64,000 nt of DNA from JAEUUM01 sp038326165 (GTDB taxonomy: Bacteria; Bacteroidota; Bacteroidia; Chitinophagales; Saprospiraceae): positions 1-64,000 of the forward strand of contig JBBQJT010000007.1 of the NCBI GenBank assembly GCA_038326165.1. The letters are read 5' to 3'. The notes beneath the pieces were generated by a model that was not told where the DNA came from, made no database searches, and saw nothing but the letters and a program-made list of their open reading frames with translations. Shown piece after piece: positions 18,077 to 27,078 of the stretch. Position numbers and translations under genes: made by a program. How positions within the stretch are numbered: position 1 is the first letter of the stretch; every line of letters begins with the position of its first letter.

Positions 18077-18832
18077 CTATTCAGCTATTTGTTTTAGCAT
18101 TTCTTGTGCTTTCTCAGTGTAGTCACCTTGCTTAGCCGCTAGTTCTTGAAGCAATAATCGAGCATTGTCATTTTCATTCAACTGAATATTGCTTATGGCC
18201 AAATACCAGCTTGCAGGTTCGTAGTACTTAGCACTATTGAATCTCAGGCTTTCAAAGTTTGGTATAGCCTCCTTAAGTTGCTTGTCCAAAAGCAAGCTAA
18301 TTCCCAAATAGAGCATGTAATTCTCATTGTCAGGTTCGTTTGCAAGTAAAACTTTGTAAGCTTCAGCTGCTTTCTTATAGTCGGCCAATTGATACAAATG
18401 TGATGCTTTTAAATCTTCACTTGAGTTTTGCTCCGACTGCTCTCCTCGAGTTACCAATTGTTCGGGTGGCAATGGAGCCACTTCCATGGTCAGCGAGGAT
18501 TTATAATCATTGCTCTTGGTATAAAAATAAACTGCAAAACCAGCAACAATAGGAATAAGCAAAGCGGCGGCCCACCGCATAATAAAAGGAATACCAATAA
18601 CTGAGCGTTTCTTTGCTAATTCCGATTTGACACCTGGATATTCGCTTGGCAATGCTATCAATAACTGAGGATTGGCATTCAAAGAATCAATTGCAGATTC
18701 ACACAACGGACAATCCAACAGATGATTCTCAATTTCATGTTGTTCAGCATCGGTCATATTCCCTGCCACAAAGTCCAATAATTCTGAACGAGACAAACAC
18801 TGTCTTTTTGCAAAAATCTTGTTATTTTCCAT
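18077..18832 (-). CDS. Anti-sigma factor with zinc-finger-like N-terminus, one TM helix and periplasmic TPR
   Basis: 251 residues. The cytoplasmic N-terminus has HLLDCPLC (near 37-44), the H-x3-C-x2-C core of ZAS-type anti-sigma domains. A single membrane helix (about 85-105, WAAALLIPIVAGFAVYFY) is followed by a C-terminal region (about 140-251) with TPR-like helical pairs (YKKAAEAYKVLLANEPDN; YYEPASWYLAISNIQLNE). The gene overlaps the upstream sigma factor by 11 bases, so the two are translated together. It probably holds the sigma factor until an envelope signal arrives through the TPR part. Confidence 0.82.
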   Translation of the reverse strand: MENNKIFAKRQCLSRSELLDFVAGNMTDAEQHEIENHLLDCPLCESAIDSLNANPQLLIALPSEYPGVKSELAKKRSVIGIPFIMRWAAALLIPIVAGFAVYFYTKSNDYKSSLTMEVAPLPPEQLVTRGEQSEQNSSEDLKASHLYQLADYKKAAEAYKVLLANEPDNENYMLYLGISLLLDKQLKEAIPNFESLRFNSAKYYEPASWYLAISNIQLNENDNARLLLQELAAKQGDYTEKAQEMLKQIAE

Positions 18833-19391
18833 GATAGGCGTCTAAAAGTTTACGGAGATTTTTCTTTCCATTTTGCAGATGACTTTTTACCATGTTTTCC
18901 GGAAGGTCTAATTCCAATGAAATACTTTTGTAACTCTTCTTTTCATAAAAAAACTTCAGGATGCAATTTTGTTGAATATCACTTAACTGCAGAATAGCTT
19001 GCTCCAGCAAGTCAGCAGAAACATTTTGAACATCATGATCAGTCTGTTCAGGATCAGCAGCTAACTCAGTGACCTCATCCAGAGGCACTGATTTGATGTA
19101 ATTGCTTGATTTCTTACTCCTGATGGTGGTAATGCAAAGATTGGTTGCAGCGGTATAGATCCAATTATTAAAACTGGATATTTCAGCTGAGCCCAGCGTA
19201 GAGGTCAATTTTTCGAATAGAAGCATGGTATGGTCATATGCATCTTCTTCATTGCCTAACAGCTTGTAGCATACGCCCATTACCAAGTGGGCATAACGAT
19301 TGTAGAGCTCTCCAATAACCGACATATCACCGGACATTCGAAAGCGAGTTATGAGTTGCTCATCCGATATTGTTTGTTCAACAACTCTCAT
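18822..19391 (-). CDS. RNA polymerase ECF-type sigma-70 factor
   Basis: 189 residues. Region 2 (about 15-85) contains YNRYAHLVMGVCYKLLGN and NWIYTAATNLCI, matching the core-binding and -10 recognition helices. Region 4 (about 125-180) has QLSDIQQNCILKFFYEKKSYKSISLEL then a helix-turn-helix with KSHLQNGKKNLRKLL. There is no region 1 or 3, as expected for ECF factors. The overlap with the downstream anti-sigma gene shows a regulator pair. A possible own -7 element (TAATATTG on the minus strand) lies just before the start, which would permit autoregulation (inference). Confidence 0.92.
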   Translation of the reverse strand: MRVVEQTISDEQLITRFRMSGDMSVIGELYNRYAHLVMGVCYKLLGNEEDAYDHTMLLFEKLTSTLGSAEISSFNNWIYTAATNLCITTIRSKKSSNYIKSVPLDEVTELAADPEQTDHDVQNVSADLLEQAILQLSDIQQNCILKFFYEKKSYKSISLELDLPENMVKSHLQNGKKNLRKLLDAYHGK

Positions 19392-19486
19392 TAGGATGGC
19401 AATATTAAAGATGTATTACATAGACGCAAATTCTTCTAAATTCCACACGAAAATGCAGAATTTTTTTGACATTTTTACATTTTCAG

Positions 19487-19723
19487 TTAATGAGCTTGTA
19501 AATTAGCTGTCATTGCGTGATGTAAAATCTTGTGAACTGATAAATTGCTAGGAGATAATTGCAGCTTGGGAAGCATTCCAACTTGTTCAATTAAACGATT
19601 GTAATCCTCTTTAATGTGATTATTGGTAGCAATTGCTTGAGCAATTTCCTGTTGATCAGATACAGGCATATCCTGATAAATATATTTCAACAGTCTTTTG
19701 AAAGGTGTAAATTTTTCTTGCAT
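19487..19723 (-). CDS. Small conserved hypothetical protein
   Basis: 78 residues, hydrophilic and mostly helical, without signal peptide, Cys or catalytic motif. It starts MQEKFTPFKRLLKYIYQD and contains EIAQAIATN and a C-terminal HKILHHAM segment. Small proteins of this type sit near sigma factor genes in many Bacteroidota and are sometimes proposed as regulators, but nothing here proves this. It lies 95 bases downstream of the sigma factor start and is read away from it on the same strand. Confidence 0.6.
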   Translation of the reverse strand: MQEKFTPFKRLLKYIYQDMPVSDQQEIAQAIATNNHIKEDYNRLIEQVGMLPKLQLSPSNLSVHKILHHAMTANLQAH

Positions 19724-19816
19724 AGTTGCATTTTAGTAGTTAAAAGTAAACACCCATTAAACTGATTTGGTATTCAGTTTATTGCACAGTTATAAATAAT
19801 AATAAATGAGAGCTAT

Positions 19817-20890
19817 TTATTCGTGAATAGACTCTAAAAATCGACCAACTGCATTAGCTATGTCGGGAATTGTATCTCCAACTGGCATTCTTGGCGTAAA
19901 ATTCTCTACAACTGACATTGCTTCCCAAATATTCAGCTTGGCTTGGCTCACTGTATAAAACCATCCCTTGCGATACATTAAATCTGATAGGTATTCTTGT
20001 TCTGTTTGACCTGGAGTTGGAATCATAATAGCTCTCTTATTCAACACCATTAAATCCATGATGGTAGAATAACCCGCTCTGCACAAGACTACATCACTTG
20101 CCAATATGGCTTCGTTCAAATCTTCCGCCTGCATGTAAGAGTGAATTTCAATACTTCCTTGGTGTTTGATTGACTTCTCCTCAGTAATGCCTTGTACAAT
20201 CAAACACTTAAAATCCAAAAGCTCTAATTGTGATAAAATGATATGTTCCAAATTGGTGCGTTGAGGTTCCGGCCCAGAAAGTAAAACAATGATATCATAT
20301 TTCTTTGGAACAGAATAGTGCTTAAACCTTGATAGCGGACCAATGTATTCATAATCATTGGTATATTCCACATTAGATAAATGCCCACTCAAATTCAATT
20401 TGCCATGAAAATCTGGAATCCAACAATGCGTAAATCGGTCAATAATCCTTCGGTTGACCATTCTGGTGAACATCTCTAAAGGCTTGAGAGGAACTCTAAT
20501 GTTGAGCTGGTGGGTAATGAAAATTGAAGGAACTGTGGGGTGATAGCAACCAAATCGATTGTCTGAAACAATACCTTTAATGTTTTGCTCATTCACCAAT
20601 TTTATGAAAGCCTTATGTTCTTTGTAGATTGCCATCAATATTTTTGGCAATTGAACAGCAATATTCAAAGTCATTTGCTCCCTATCATAGGTTATATCGT
20701 ACGGCTCTAGGCGATAAATATCCAATTGGGGAAATTCTTCAGCAAGCAAGTCATAAGACCGTCCGTCAGACGCAAGTACAACATCGGCACCTTGGTTGCT
20801 AAATTCTTCAATAATAGGAATGCATCTGGTGGCATGGCCCAATCCCCAATTCAATGGAGCGATTATGATTTTAGGACCTTTTGCTGACAT
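19817..20890 (-). CDS. Glycosyltransferase-like protein (MurG/UGT type, GT-B fold)
   Basis: 357 residues. The N-terminal half opens IIIAPLNWGLGHATRCIPI (residues 8-26), the glycine/His loop of GT-B enzymes such as MurG and UDP-glucuronosyltransferases. The C-terminal half has VLLSGPEPQR (near 200) and a donor-site block LCRAGYSTIMDLMVLNKRAIMIPTPGQTEQEYL (near 260-292). It should transfer a sugar from a nucleotide sugar, acceptor unknown. It begins 6 bases after the RNase G gene, so both share a transcript, an arrangement I recognise from other Bacteroidota genomes. Confidence 0.82.
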   Translation of the reverse strand: MSAKGPKIIIAPLNWGLGHATRCIPIIEEFSNQGADVVLASDGRSYDLLAEEFPQLDIYRLEPYDITYDREQMTLNIAVQLPKILMAIYKEHKAFIKLVNEQNIKGIVSDNRFGCYHPTVPSIFITHQLNIRVPLKPLEMFTRMVNRRIIDRFTHCWIPDFHGKLNLSGHLSNVEYTNDYEYIGPLSRFKHYSVPKKYDIIVLLSGPEPQRTNLEHIILSQLELLDFKCLIVQGITEEKSIKHQGSIEIHSYMQAEDLNEAILASDVVLCRAGYSTIMDLMVLNKRAIMIPTPGQTEQEYLSDLMYRKGWFYTVSQAKLNIWEAMSVVENFTPRMPVGDTIPDIANAVGRFLESIHE

Positions 20891-20896
20891 AATTAG

Positions 20897-22447
20897 TTAT
20901 GAAAATCTGATTTCATCACCTTGCTTGTCATAAAATTTATACGTTGTTACAGGCAAATCCTGCTCGGTAACAATTTTAATCCATCTGCTGTATTTTGAAT
21001 ACCAATTGCGTTGTTGTTTCCAAAAATCCTTTTTAAGGAAAGCCCCTAAGAAGGGATGAACATGCAATTGTATAGCTGTATCTGGTTTAGAGCGCATGAT
21101 AAATTCCAAATCGCGCTCAATTTCATCTGTCACTAAAATTGAAGCATTGATTTTACCTGAACCATTGCAAGTAGGACATACCTCCGATGTATTGATTTCA
21201 AGTGCCGGTCGTACACGTTCACGAGTAATCTGCATTAAGGCAAATTTACTCAAAGGCAGTATGGTATGTTGAGCCCGATCTGCAGCCATGAAATCTTTCA
21301 TCTTTTCCATTAAAATGCGCTTATGTTCTACATTGCGCATGTCAATAAAATCAATCACAATTAATCCCCCAATATCCCGTAATCTCAACTGTCTCGCTAT
21401 CTCTTGAGCAGCCTCCAAATTGATCCTCAAGATAGATTCCTCCTGAGAACTTCCACTTACTCTATGTCCGCTATTCACATCAATGACGTACATAGCTTCA
21501 GTATTGTCAATCACAATATATGCTCCACTAGGCATGGAAGAGGTCCTGCCAAATGAACTTTTGATTTGATAAGTGACACTGTACTCATCAAAAATATTTT
21601 TCTTCCCGTTGTAGAAGTTAAGTATCTTAGTATGAGTAGGCAAAAAAGATTCAAGGTATGCTTTGATGCTGTGGTACAACTCTTTGTCATCCACTACAAT
21701 CTTAGTGTAGGATTCATTGATCAAATCCCTGATAATCGATCCCGTTTTATCTATTTCACTCAATAACTTTACCGGTGCTTCTGCATCCAAGAGTTGATCA
21801 TGTATTTGATCCCATTTGGCCATAAGATTTTTCATCTCTTCGTGGAGATCAGCTACTTTCTTACCCTCAGCCGCAGTACGTAGGATGACACTAAAATTCT
21901 TTGGTTTGATACTTTCAGTCAAGACTTGTAGTCTAGTTCTTTCCTTCGTATCTTCAATTTTCTTTGAAACAGTAATACCTTCACTGAAGGGAATCAAAAC
22001 CATGTACCTTCCTGGCAATGTTATTTCTGTAGTAAGTCTAGGGCCTTTGGTTGAAATTGGTTCTTTAAACATTTGAACCAGAAGAGTTGCTCTCTTATCT
22101 AAAACGGTATCAATTTTGTCGTTCTTGATGATATCCGCTGGAATAGTAAAATTATCGAGCTTGGCAGTTGAAATTTTTCCGGACACGCAACCGTCAGTAT
22201 AATCCAATACAGATTTGAGTTTTGCACCTAGGTCGCTGTAGTGCAAAAAAGCATCCTTTTCGTGGCCAATGTCCACAAATGCAGCGTTAACGGTGTGGTT
22301 CAGTTTCTTAATTCTACCCAAAAAGATATCACCAACTACAAAACTGGTGTCTTTCTTTTGGGAATGTAACTCAACCAGGTTACCTTCTTCTAATAATGCT
22401 ATCTCAACCTCGCCTGAGGCTGAACGAATGATCAATTCCTTTTCCAC
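20897..22447 (-). CDS. rng: Ribonuclease G / E family endoribonuclease
   Basis: 516 residues starting at a GTG codon. An S1 RNA-binding domain (about 35-125) precedes the RNase H-like catalytic core with the two Mg-binding Asp in VIDVNSGH and LIVIDFIDM (near 315-360). The zinc-link equivalent is CPTCNGSG (near 428). It lacks the long C-terminal scaffold of E. coli RNase E, so it is the short RNase G form. It matures 16S rRNA 5' ends and degrades mRNA. Placement next to the small ribosomal-like ORF and HU suggests a growth-linked cluster. Confidence 0.94.
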   Translation of the reverse strand: MEKELIIRSASGEVEIALLEEGNLVELHSQKKDTSFVVGDIFLGRIKKLNHTVNAAFVDIGHEKDAFLHYSDLGAKLKSVLDYTDGCVSGKISTAKLDNFTIPADIIKNDKIDTVLDKRATLLVQMFKEPISTKGPRLTTEITLPGRYMVLIPFSEGITVSKKIEDTKERTRLQVLTESIKPKNFSVILRTAAEGKKVADLHEEMKNLMAKWDQIHDQLLDAEAPVKLLSEIDKTGSIIRDLINESYTKIVVDDKELYHSIKAYLESFLPTHTKILNFYNGKKNIFDEYSVTYQIKSSFGRTSSMPSGAYIVIDNTEAMYVIDVNSGHRVSGSSQEESILRINLEAAQEIARQLRLRDIGGLIVIDFIDMRNVEHKRILMEKMKDFMAADRAQHTILPLSKFALMQITRERVRPALEINTSEVCPTCNGSGKINASILVTDEIERDLEFIMRSKPDTAIQLHVHPFLGAFLKKDFWKQQRNWYSKYSRWIKIVTEQDLPVTTYKFYDKQGDEIRFS

Positions 22448-22572
22448 AAACTAAAGTGTATAAAAGGTGAGGGAGAAAAGCATAAAGTTCCATTATGAAA
22501 CAACGAATTAAAAATCCTTTTCATGCAATGACAAAAAAAATAGGTTTCAGGTCTAGACCCGAAATATTATCA

Positions 22573-22665
22573 CTATTTCTTCTTCTTGTGTCTATTCTTT
22601 CTCAAACGCTTCTTTCGTTTGTGAGTAGCTATTTTATGTCTCTTTCTTTTCTTACCGCAAGGCAT
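22573..22665 (-). CDS. 30-residue basic protein, AURKAIP1/COX24-like (bS22/mS38-type) ribosomal protein candidate
   Basis: The minus strand encodes MPCGKKRKRHKIATHKRKKR then LRKNRHKKKK and a TAG stop. Of 30 residues 20 are Lys, Arg or His. The KRKKRLRKNRHKK core matches the short basic helix of the AURKAIP1/COX24 C-terminal family, which includes the mitochondrial protein mS38 and the actinobacterial small-subunit protein bS22. Almost the same sequence is found in this position between HU/TPR genes and rng in other Bacteroidota, as far as I recall. It is easily missed because of its length. Likely a small ribosomal subunit protein; experimental proof for this phylum is not known to me. Confidence 0.8.
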   Translation of the reverse strand: MPCGKKRKRHKIATHKRKKRLRKNRHKKKK

Positions 22666-22689
22666 ATTTGATGACTTAGATTGTAATAA

Positions 22690-23469
22690 TTATTTTCTAG
22701 GGCACTTTTTACTAAAACGATCTGCTTCTGCAGTGTTACCTGCACCGGCGTAAGCTTCAGCCAAAAGGCAATTCAAACTTTTTTCTTGTGGTTCCAGTGC
22801 GATTGCCTGAGTAAAACGATCAATGGCTTTTTGCCATTGTCCAGTTTTGATGGATAATCTTCCTAGTTGCACAATTACTTCTGCGTTCTTGGGATATTTC
22901 TGATTCAGTTCCCTGAGCATCAATATACCCTTCATTGGATTTCCTTCCTCAGGCCTGTCCACAAAAACCATTGCTTCCTGTACCTTGTATCCAATGTTAG
23001 CAGTATCCAATTTTATTGCTTGTTCAAAGGCTTTCTGAGCTTGAGACTGATAAAAACCAGCGTTTAAGTCATTCGGACTTTGCAGAGCAATGCGGAAAGT
23101 AGTACCTGCAATCTGCCAGGATTCGGCCGTATTGAGCAATTCAGCAATTTTCTTGGCATAAATACCGGAGATTCCTGAGTTACCTTGTTCGTACCAAAAA
23201 GACGCCAATCCTTTAAGAGATTTAAATTTCTTTTCTGTTGTACCGGATTCTACAAAGGCTTTCTGCAACACAGCTTCTTTTTGCTGGATACTATCTTTCA
23301 GGCCTTCCCTTCCACTTTTTAGGATATTTTCAAGCTCCTCTTTTGGAGCAGATTTGGAGGCCATTGCTGGACCTTCATTTTCTATTTTTGGCTTAGTACC
23401 CAATCCAAAAAACATAAGTAACAATAATGTAACTGTTGCTCCAATTGCTATTAGTTGTTTCTTTGTCAT
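22690..23469 (-). CDS. Membrane-anchored TPR protein
   Basis: 259 residues from ATG 23469 (an in-frame TTG lies 9 bases earlier). One N-terminal membrane helix (about 7-22, LIAIGATVTLLLLMFFGLG) is followed by a Lys/Glu-rich linker and TPR-like repeats over about 75-255, clearest in AEVIVQLGRLSIKTGQWQKA and LNCLLAEAYAGAGNTAEADR. It ends with a CPRK tail. The TPR part should face the periplasm and act as a binding platform; no enzyme motif is present. It lies between HU and the 30-residue ORF, 17 bases from the former. Confidence 0.75.
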   Translation of the reverse strand: MTKKQLIAIGATVTLLLLMFFGLGTKPKIENEGPAMASKSAPKEELENILKSGREGLKDSIQQKEAVLQKAFVESGTTEKKFKSLKGLASFWYEQGNSGISGIYAKKIAELLNTAESWQIAGTTFRIALQSPNDLNAGFYQSQAQKAFEQAIKLDTANIGYKVQEAMVFVDRPEEGNPMKGILMLRELNQKYPKNAEVIVQLGRLSIKTGQWQKAIDRFTQAIALEPQEKSLNCLLAEAYAGAGNTAEADRFSKKCPRK

Positions 23470-23486
23470 TGATGCCAATTCAAATT

Positions 23487-23798
23487 TTAATCTTCACCTT
23501 CATCCTCTGGCAGAGAAGTAACATTATCCTTAACTTGATCTACGAATACCTTCGCAGCTTTAAATGAAGGAATGTAATGTTCTGGTATTTCGATAGATAC
23601 ATTTTTTTTGATGTGTCTTCCTACTTTCTTGGCTCTGCGCTTTATTATAAAACTACCAAATCCTCTGATGTATACATTTTCACCACCTGATAGGCTTGAT
23701 TTAACCTCTTTAAAAAAAGTTTCAAGCGATACTAGGACGTCCACCTTGGGAACTCCTGTTTTTTCTGAAATCTGACTGACTAGATCCGCCTTTCTCAT
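23487..23798 (-). CDS. HU / IHF family DNA-binding protein
   Basis: 103 residues. The N-terminal helices (MRKADLVSQISEKTGVPKVD) and the beta-arm signature GFGSFIIKRRAKKVGRHIKKN (near 46-66) are typical of HU/IHF. An acidic tail (LPEDEGED) extends beyond the usual 90 residues. It bends DNA and compacts the nucleoid as a dimer. First gene of the minus-strand block that continues to RNase G; a hairpin leader and promoter-like elements lie upstream. Confidence 0.93.
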   Translation of the reverse strand: MRKADLVSQISEKTGVPKVDVLVSLETFFKEVKSSLSGGENVYIRGFGSFIIKRRAKKVGRHIKKNVSIEIPEHYIPSFKAAKVFVDQVKDNVTSLPEDEGED

Positions 23799-23844
23799 TG
23801 ATTATACTTTATTGGCTTAGAATGAGTTATGAGAGGTTTAAACC

Positions 23845-23892
23845 CCGCTTTTTACCAAAGCGGATGCAAAGATGCAAATACTTTTTGTCAAA
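23845..23892 (-). promoter_or_regulatory. HU upstream region: hairpin plus promoter-like elements
   Basis: CCGCTTT (23845-23851) and AAAGCGG (23857-23863) form a 7-bp hairpin in the probable leader of HU. Beyond it on the minus strand lie CATCTTTG (23874-23867) and TTTG (23892-23889), separated by 14 bases, shorter than ideal. The 12-mer TGCATCTTTGCA here is the same as at the tRNA-Val promoter. Confidence 0.4.
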
Positions 23893-23982
23893 TGAAAGAT
23901 TGTTATAAAATTTTCTTGAAAATCTTAAATTTAGAGGCTCCACATTAATAGTTGTTATACCTTTATTTTCTAAATTACACGT

Positions 23983-24858
23983 ATGTTATTCTCAATGACG
24001 GGTTACGGAAGCGCCCGAGGTACATTTCACGACAAAACGATCCTCGTAGAACTCCGTTCTGTCAATTCTAAATTTACCGAAGTCCGCTTAAAACTTCCAG
24101 TTGGATACAAATCCTACGAAACAGCAATTCGAAAATTAGTGGCTGAGGTCATTGACCGTGGTAAAATTGAACTGAACTTGTATGTCAAAAGCGAAGACAA
24201 CACAACCGAGTCAGGTATCAACAAAGAACTTTTCAAAAGCTACTATACCACCTTGAACAGCCTGTGCAGGGAATTGGAAATATCCGATCAAAATATTCTA
24301 CAATCCATCCTTTCTATTCCCGAAGTCTTATCATCTGAAGCTGCGGAAATTGGGGAGGAAGAATGGTTGGCGTCTGAAAAGGTATTAAAAGAAGCGTTTG
24401 AGGCCTTCAATGAGTTTCGAAAGGTGGAAGGAGGAGCCTTAAAAAAGGATCTTGAAGAAAGACTCGACTCTATTCAAACCATGTTGATAGCTATTGAACC
24501 GTTTGAGGTAGTAAGACTAGATTTTCAAAAAAACAGACTGCAAAAGTTATTAGAGGAACACGGGAACGGCAGTATTGTAGATCAGAATAGATTTGAACAG
24601 GAACTTATCTATTATCTTGAAAAAATTGACATCAATGAGGAGAAAGTGCGCTTGCGCCAGCATTGCATCTACTTCGCATCTGAACTCAATGCTTCACAAA
24701 TGAACAAAGGCCGCAAATTGGGTTTTATAGCTCAAGAAATAGGCAGAGAAATCAATACCTTGGGTGCCAAAGCCTATTCCGCTGACATTCAAAAACTGGT
24801 TGTAATGATGAAAGATGATCTCGAAAAAATTAAAGAACAAATTGCCAATATCGTTTGA
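23983..24858 (+). CDS. yicC: YicC/YloC family endoribonuclease
   Basis: 291 residues. The N-terminus SMTGYGSARG (4-13) and NSKFTEVRLKLP are family marks; the C-terminal DUF1732 region (about 205-291) carries GRKLGFIAQEIGREINTLGAKA and ends KIKEQIANIV. The E. coli homologue is an endoribonuclease implicated in small-RNA turnover. The stop TGA overlaps the ATG of gmk by one base, the classic yicC-gmk operon. Confidence 0.92.
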   Translation: MLFSMTGYGSARGTFHDKTILVELRSVNSKFTEVRLKLPVGYKSYETAIRKLVAEVIDRGKIELNLYVKSEDNTTESGINKELFKSYYTTLNSLCRELEISDQNILQSILSIPEVLSSEAAEIGEEEWLASEKVLKEAFEAFNEFRKVEGGALKKDLEERLDSIQTMLIAIEPFEVVRLDFQKNRLQKLLEEHGNGSIVDQNRFEQELIYYLEKIDINEEKVRLRQHCIYFASELNASQMNKGRKLGFIAQEIGREINTLGAKAYSADIQKLVVMMKDDLEKIKEQIANIV

Positions 24859-25421
24859 TGAAACCTCTAATCATTGTAACAGCACCATCTGGTGCGGGTA
24901 AAACTACTATTGTAAAATTTCTACTGAATAATTTTGACAACATCGCTTTCAGCGTATCTGCCACAACTCGTAGCCCAAGAGATCATGAAACCAACGGCAA
25001 AGATTATTATTTCATGTCAAAAGAGGAATTTATGTCCCTGGTTGAGGCGTCAGAATTTGCAGAGTGGGAGGAAGTTTATGAAGGGCAGTACTATGGAACA
25101 TTGATATCCGAAATGGAAAGAATATGGAATGCCAGCCAGTGCATCATATTCGATATTGATGTAAAAGGAGCGCAATCTTTGAGAAAGAAATTTCCTGATG
25201 CTTTGGCCGTTTTTATTAAACCTCCTACTGAGGAAGTTCTGATGGATCGACTAAAAAATCGAAAAACAGAAACACCTGAATCATTGGCAAAAAGAATTGC
25301 CAAGGCAAAATTTGAATTGAGCTTTGCAGACAGCTTTGATAATTTTATCGTCAATGATGAACTGGAAGTAGCTACAAATACTGCAAAGAAAATGGTTCAA
25401 GATTATCTGGCTAAATTTTAA
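24858..25421 (+). CDS. gmk: Guanylate kinase
   Basis: 187 residues from the ATG overlapping the yicC stop. The P-loop is APSGAGKTT (about 8-16), followed by the GMP-binding region with SATTRSPRDHETNGKDYYF (near 36-54) and EWEEVYEGQYYGT (near 73). It converts GMP and ATP to GDP and ADP in the cytoplasm. Normal length, complete. It ends 6 bases before a convergent alanine dehydrogenase gene. Confidence 0.96.
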   Translation: MKPLIIVTAPSGAGKTTIVKFLLNNFDNIAFSVSATTRSPRDHETNGKDYYFMSKEEFMSLVEASEFAEWEEVYEGQYYGTLISEMERIWNASQCIIFDIDVKGAQSLRKKFPDALAVFIKPPTEEVLMDRLKNRKTETPESLAKRIAKAKFELSFADSFDNFIVNDELEVATNTAKKMVQDYLAKF

Positions 25422-25427
25422 GCCAAA

Positions 25428-26648
25428 TCAGATACCACTGGTAATCAATAGATCCAGATCAGTAGATTTCAACTGAAAACGGTCTCCAATATGCGGATTT
25501 GTTAAGCTTCCCTTGTACATGTACACGCCATGACGCAAACCTGCACTTGTGTACAACATCTGCTCAATTCCACCCAAAGATTCTGCCTGCATAATAAGAG
25601 GAGTCAAAATATTGCTAAAAGCTTGAGAAGCTGTTTGAGCTACTCTTGAACTGATATTGGGAATAGCATAATGGATGATGTCATGCTCTATATAGGTCGG
25701 ATTGTCATGCGTTGTGATCCGGGACGTCTCGATACAACCTCCTTGATCTATGCTTACATCTATAACTACAGAACCAGATTGCATCTTTTCAATCATAGCT
25801 TCAGTAACAATTATTGGGGATCTTCCAGTTTTGGAATGTACAGCACCGATGACTACATCAGCAGTTGAAATTTCTTGTGTGAGTACTACTGGATCAAATG
25901 AACAAGTAAAAAATTTCCTGCCAATATGATTTTGCAAACGCATCAACTTGTAGATATTGTTGTCAAAAATCCGAACTTCTGCTCCAAGACCTAATGCTGT
26001 TCTGGTGGCGTATTCTGCTACAACTCCACCGCCCAATATCACAACTTTAGCTGGTGGCACCCCAGAAATACCAGCCAAGAGCATACCTTTGCTTTTGCCC
26101 AAGAGCTCTGCTGCTGTCAACATAGCACTGATCCCAGCCAACTCACTCATACATCTCACAACCGGAAAAGAACCCGCAGCATCTTGTACGTATTCAATAG
26201 CAATGGCAAGCACTCTTCTCGCCTTCATTTTTGTAAAATAATCCCTTGTGATTGTAGGTAAATGCAGTGGTGAAAATAATATCTGACCAGGACGCATTAA
26301 GTCTATTTCGTCCAGTGTTGGTGGTGCTACTTTAATCAATATATCTGCATTGTAAACCTCCTCCTTGCCGTAAGCGATTGAAGCACCTGCTTCGGAATAT
26401 TCATGATCGCTGAAATTTGCCCTCAATCCAGCATCGGTTTCAATGACAATCCTGTTCCCTTGTGCTGTTAATGCAGCAACACTTGAAGGAACCAAGGCTA
26501 TCCTATTCTCTTGAAAAGTTGACTCTCTAGGAATGCCAATAAATAGCTTCCCACGTTTAGAATCAGTTGGAATCATTTGTTCCTGAGTTATCAAACCTGT
26601 CGAAGTAAGACTACTCGGAATTGGAATTTTTCTTTGATGATCGGCCAT
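25428..26648 (-). CDS. ald: Alanine dehydrogenase (AlaDH/PNT family)
   Basis: 406 residues. IGIPRESTFQENRIALVP (near 32-49) is the N-terminal AlaDH/PNT signature with the substrate Arg, and a Rossmann loop VVILGGGVVAEYATRTALGLGAEV (near 202-225) binds NAD. SIDQGGCIETS and YAIPNISSRVAQTAS (near 299 and 333) match the catalytic side. It oxidatively deaminates L-alanine to pyruvate and ammonia. Compared with typical 370-residue enzymes it has an N-terminal extension of about 30 residues. Pyridine nucleotide transhydrogenase alpha subunits are related, but no beta subunit is near. It lies 11 bases upstream of tsaE in the opposite order, as in many Bacteroidota. Confidence 0.88.
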   Translation of the reverse strand: MADHQRKIPIPSSLTSTGLITQEQMIPTDSKRGKLFIGIPRESTFQENRIALVPSSVAALTAQGNRIVIETDAGLRANFSDHEYSEAGASIAYGKEEVYNADILIKVAPPTLDEIDLMRPGQILFSPLHLPTITRDYFTKMKARRVLAIAIEYVQDAAGSFPVVRCMSELAGISAMLTAAELLGKSKGMLLAGISGVPPAKVVILGGGVVAEYATRTALGLGAEVRIFDNNIYKLMRLQNHIGRKFFTCSFDPVVLTQEISTADVVIGAVHSKTGRSPIIVTEAMIEKMQSGSVVIDVSIDQGGCIETSRITTHDNPTYIEHDIIHYAIPNISSRVAQTASQAFSNILTPLIMQAESLGGIEQMLYTSAGLRHGVYMYKGSLTNPHIGDRFQLKSTDLDLLITSGI

Positions 26649-26658
26649 GTTGACAAAG

Positions 26659-27078
26659 TTAATAGATTTTCAGTTTACGAAGGCCATTTGAAAGGATAGA
26701 TAATTCGGCGCTACAATAATTATCACATAAGATGGACTCAATCAACTGCGGCCATTCAATGATCGTTTTGACATTATCGTACAAAAAATCTTCCATTCCA
26801 ATATCCAATGCTTCGTCTATTGATTTCAACCGAAACAAATCTATGTGTCTGACTATTTCCCCACCTTTCAAAAGGTATTCGTTAACCAATGAATAACTGG
26901 GACTTGTTGCATCGTCAATTGAACCAAGTGTATGCAATAAGCTTTTGACTAAGGTTGTTTTTCCTGCTCCCATCTCACCGTACATCAACAATTTTGGCTT
27001 TTTTGTCAATTGAACGAGCAAAATACCAGCCACAACATTCAATTCCTCCAAACTAAAATCCAAATCCGTCTCTTCCAT
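26659..27078 (-). CDS. tsaE: tRNA threonylcarbamoyladenosine biosynthesis ATPase TsaE
   Basis: 139 residues if started at MEETDLDFSLEEL (27078), the point where family alignments normally begin; an ATG at 27102 would add eight residues. The P-loop is GEMGAGKTTLVKSLL (near 37-51), followed by SPSYSLVNEYL (near 62) and HIDLFRL (near 83), all TsaE marks. It powers the TsaB-TsaD-TsaE complex that adds t6A at position 37 of ANN-decoding tRNAs. Likely co-transcribed with the alanine dehydrogenase 11 bases downstream. Confidence 0.93.
   Translation of the reverse strand: MEETDLDFSLEELNVVAGILLVQLTKKPKLLMYGEMGAGKTTLVKSLLHTLGSIDDATSPSYSLVNEYLLKGGEIVRHIDLFRLKSIDEALDIGMEDFLYDNVKTIIEWPQLIESILCDNYCSAELSILSNGLRKLKIY

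Noticed and set aside
22573..22665. The 30-residue basic protein as ribosomal protein Thx
   Set aside because: Thx proteins begin MGKGD and have a different glycine/tyrosine pattern; the KRKKRLRKN core fits the COX24-type family better.
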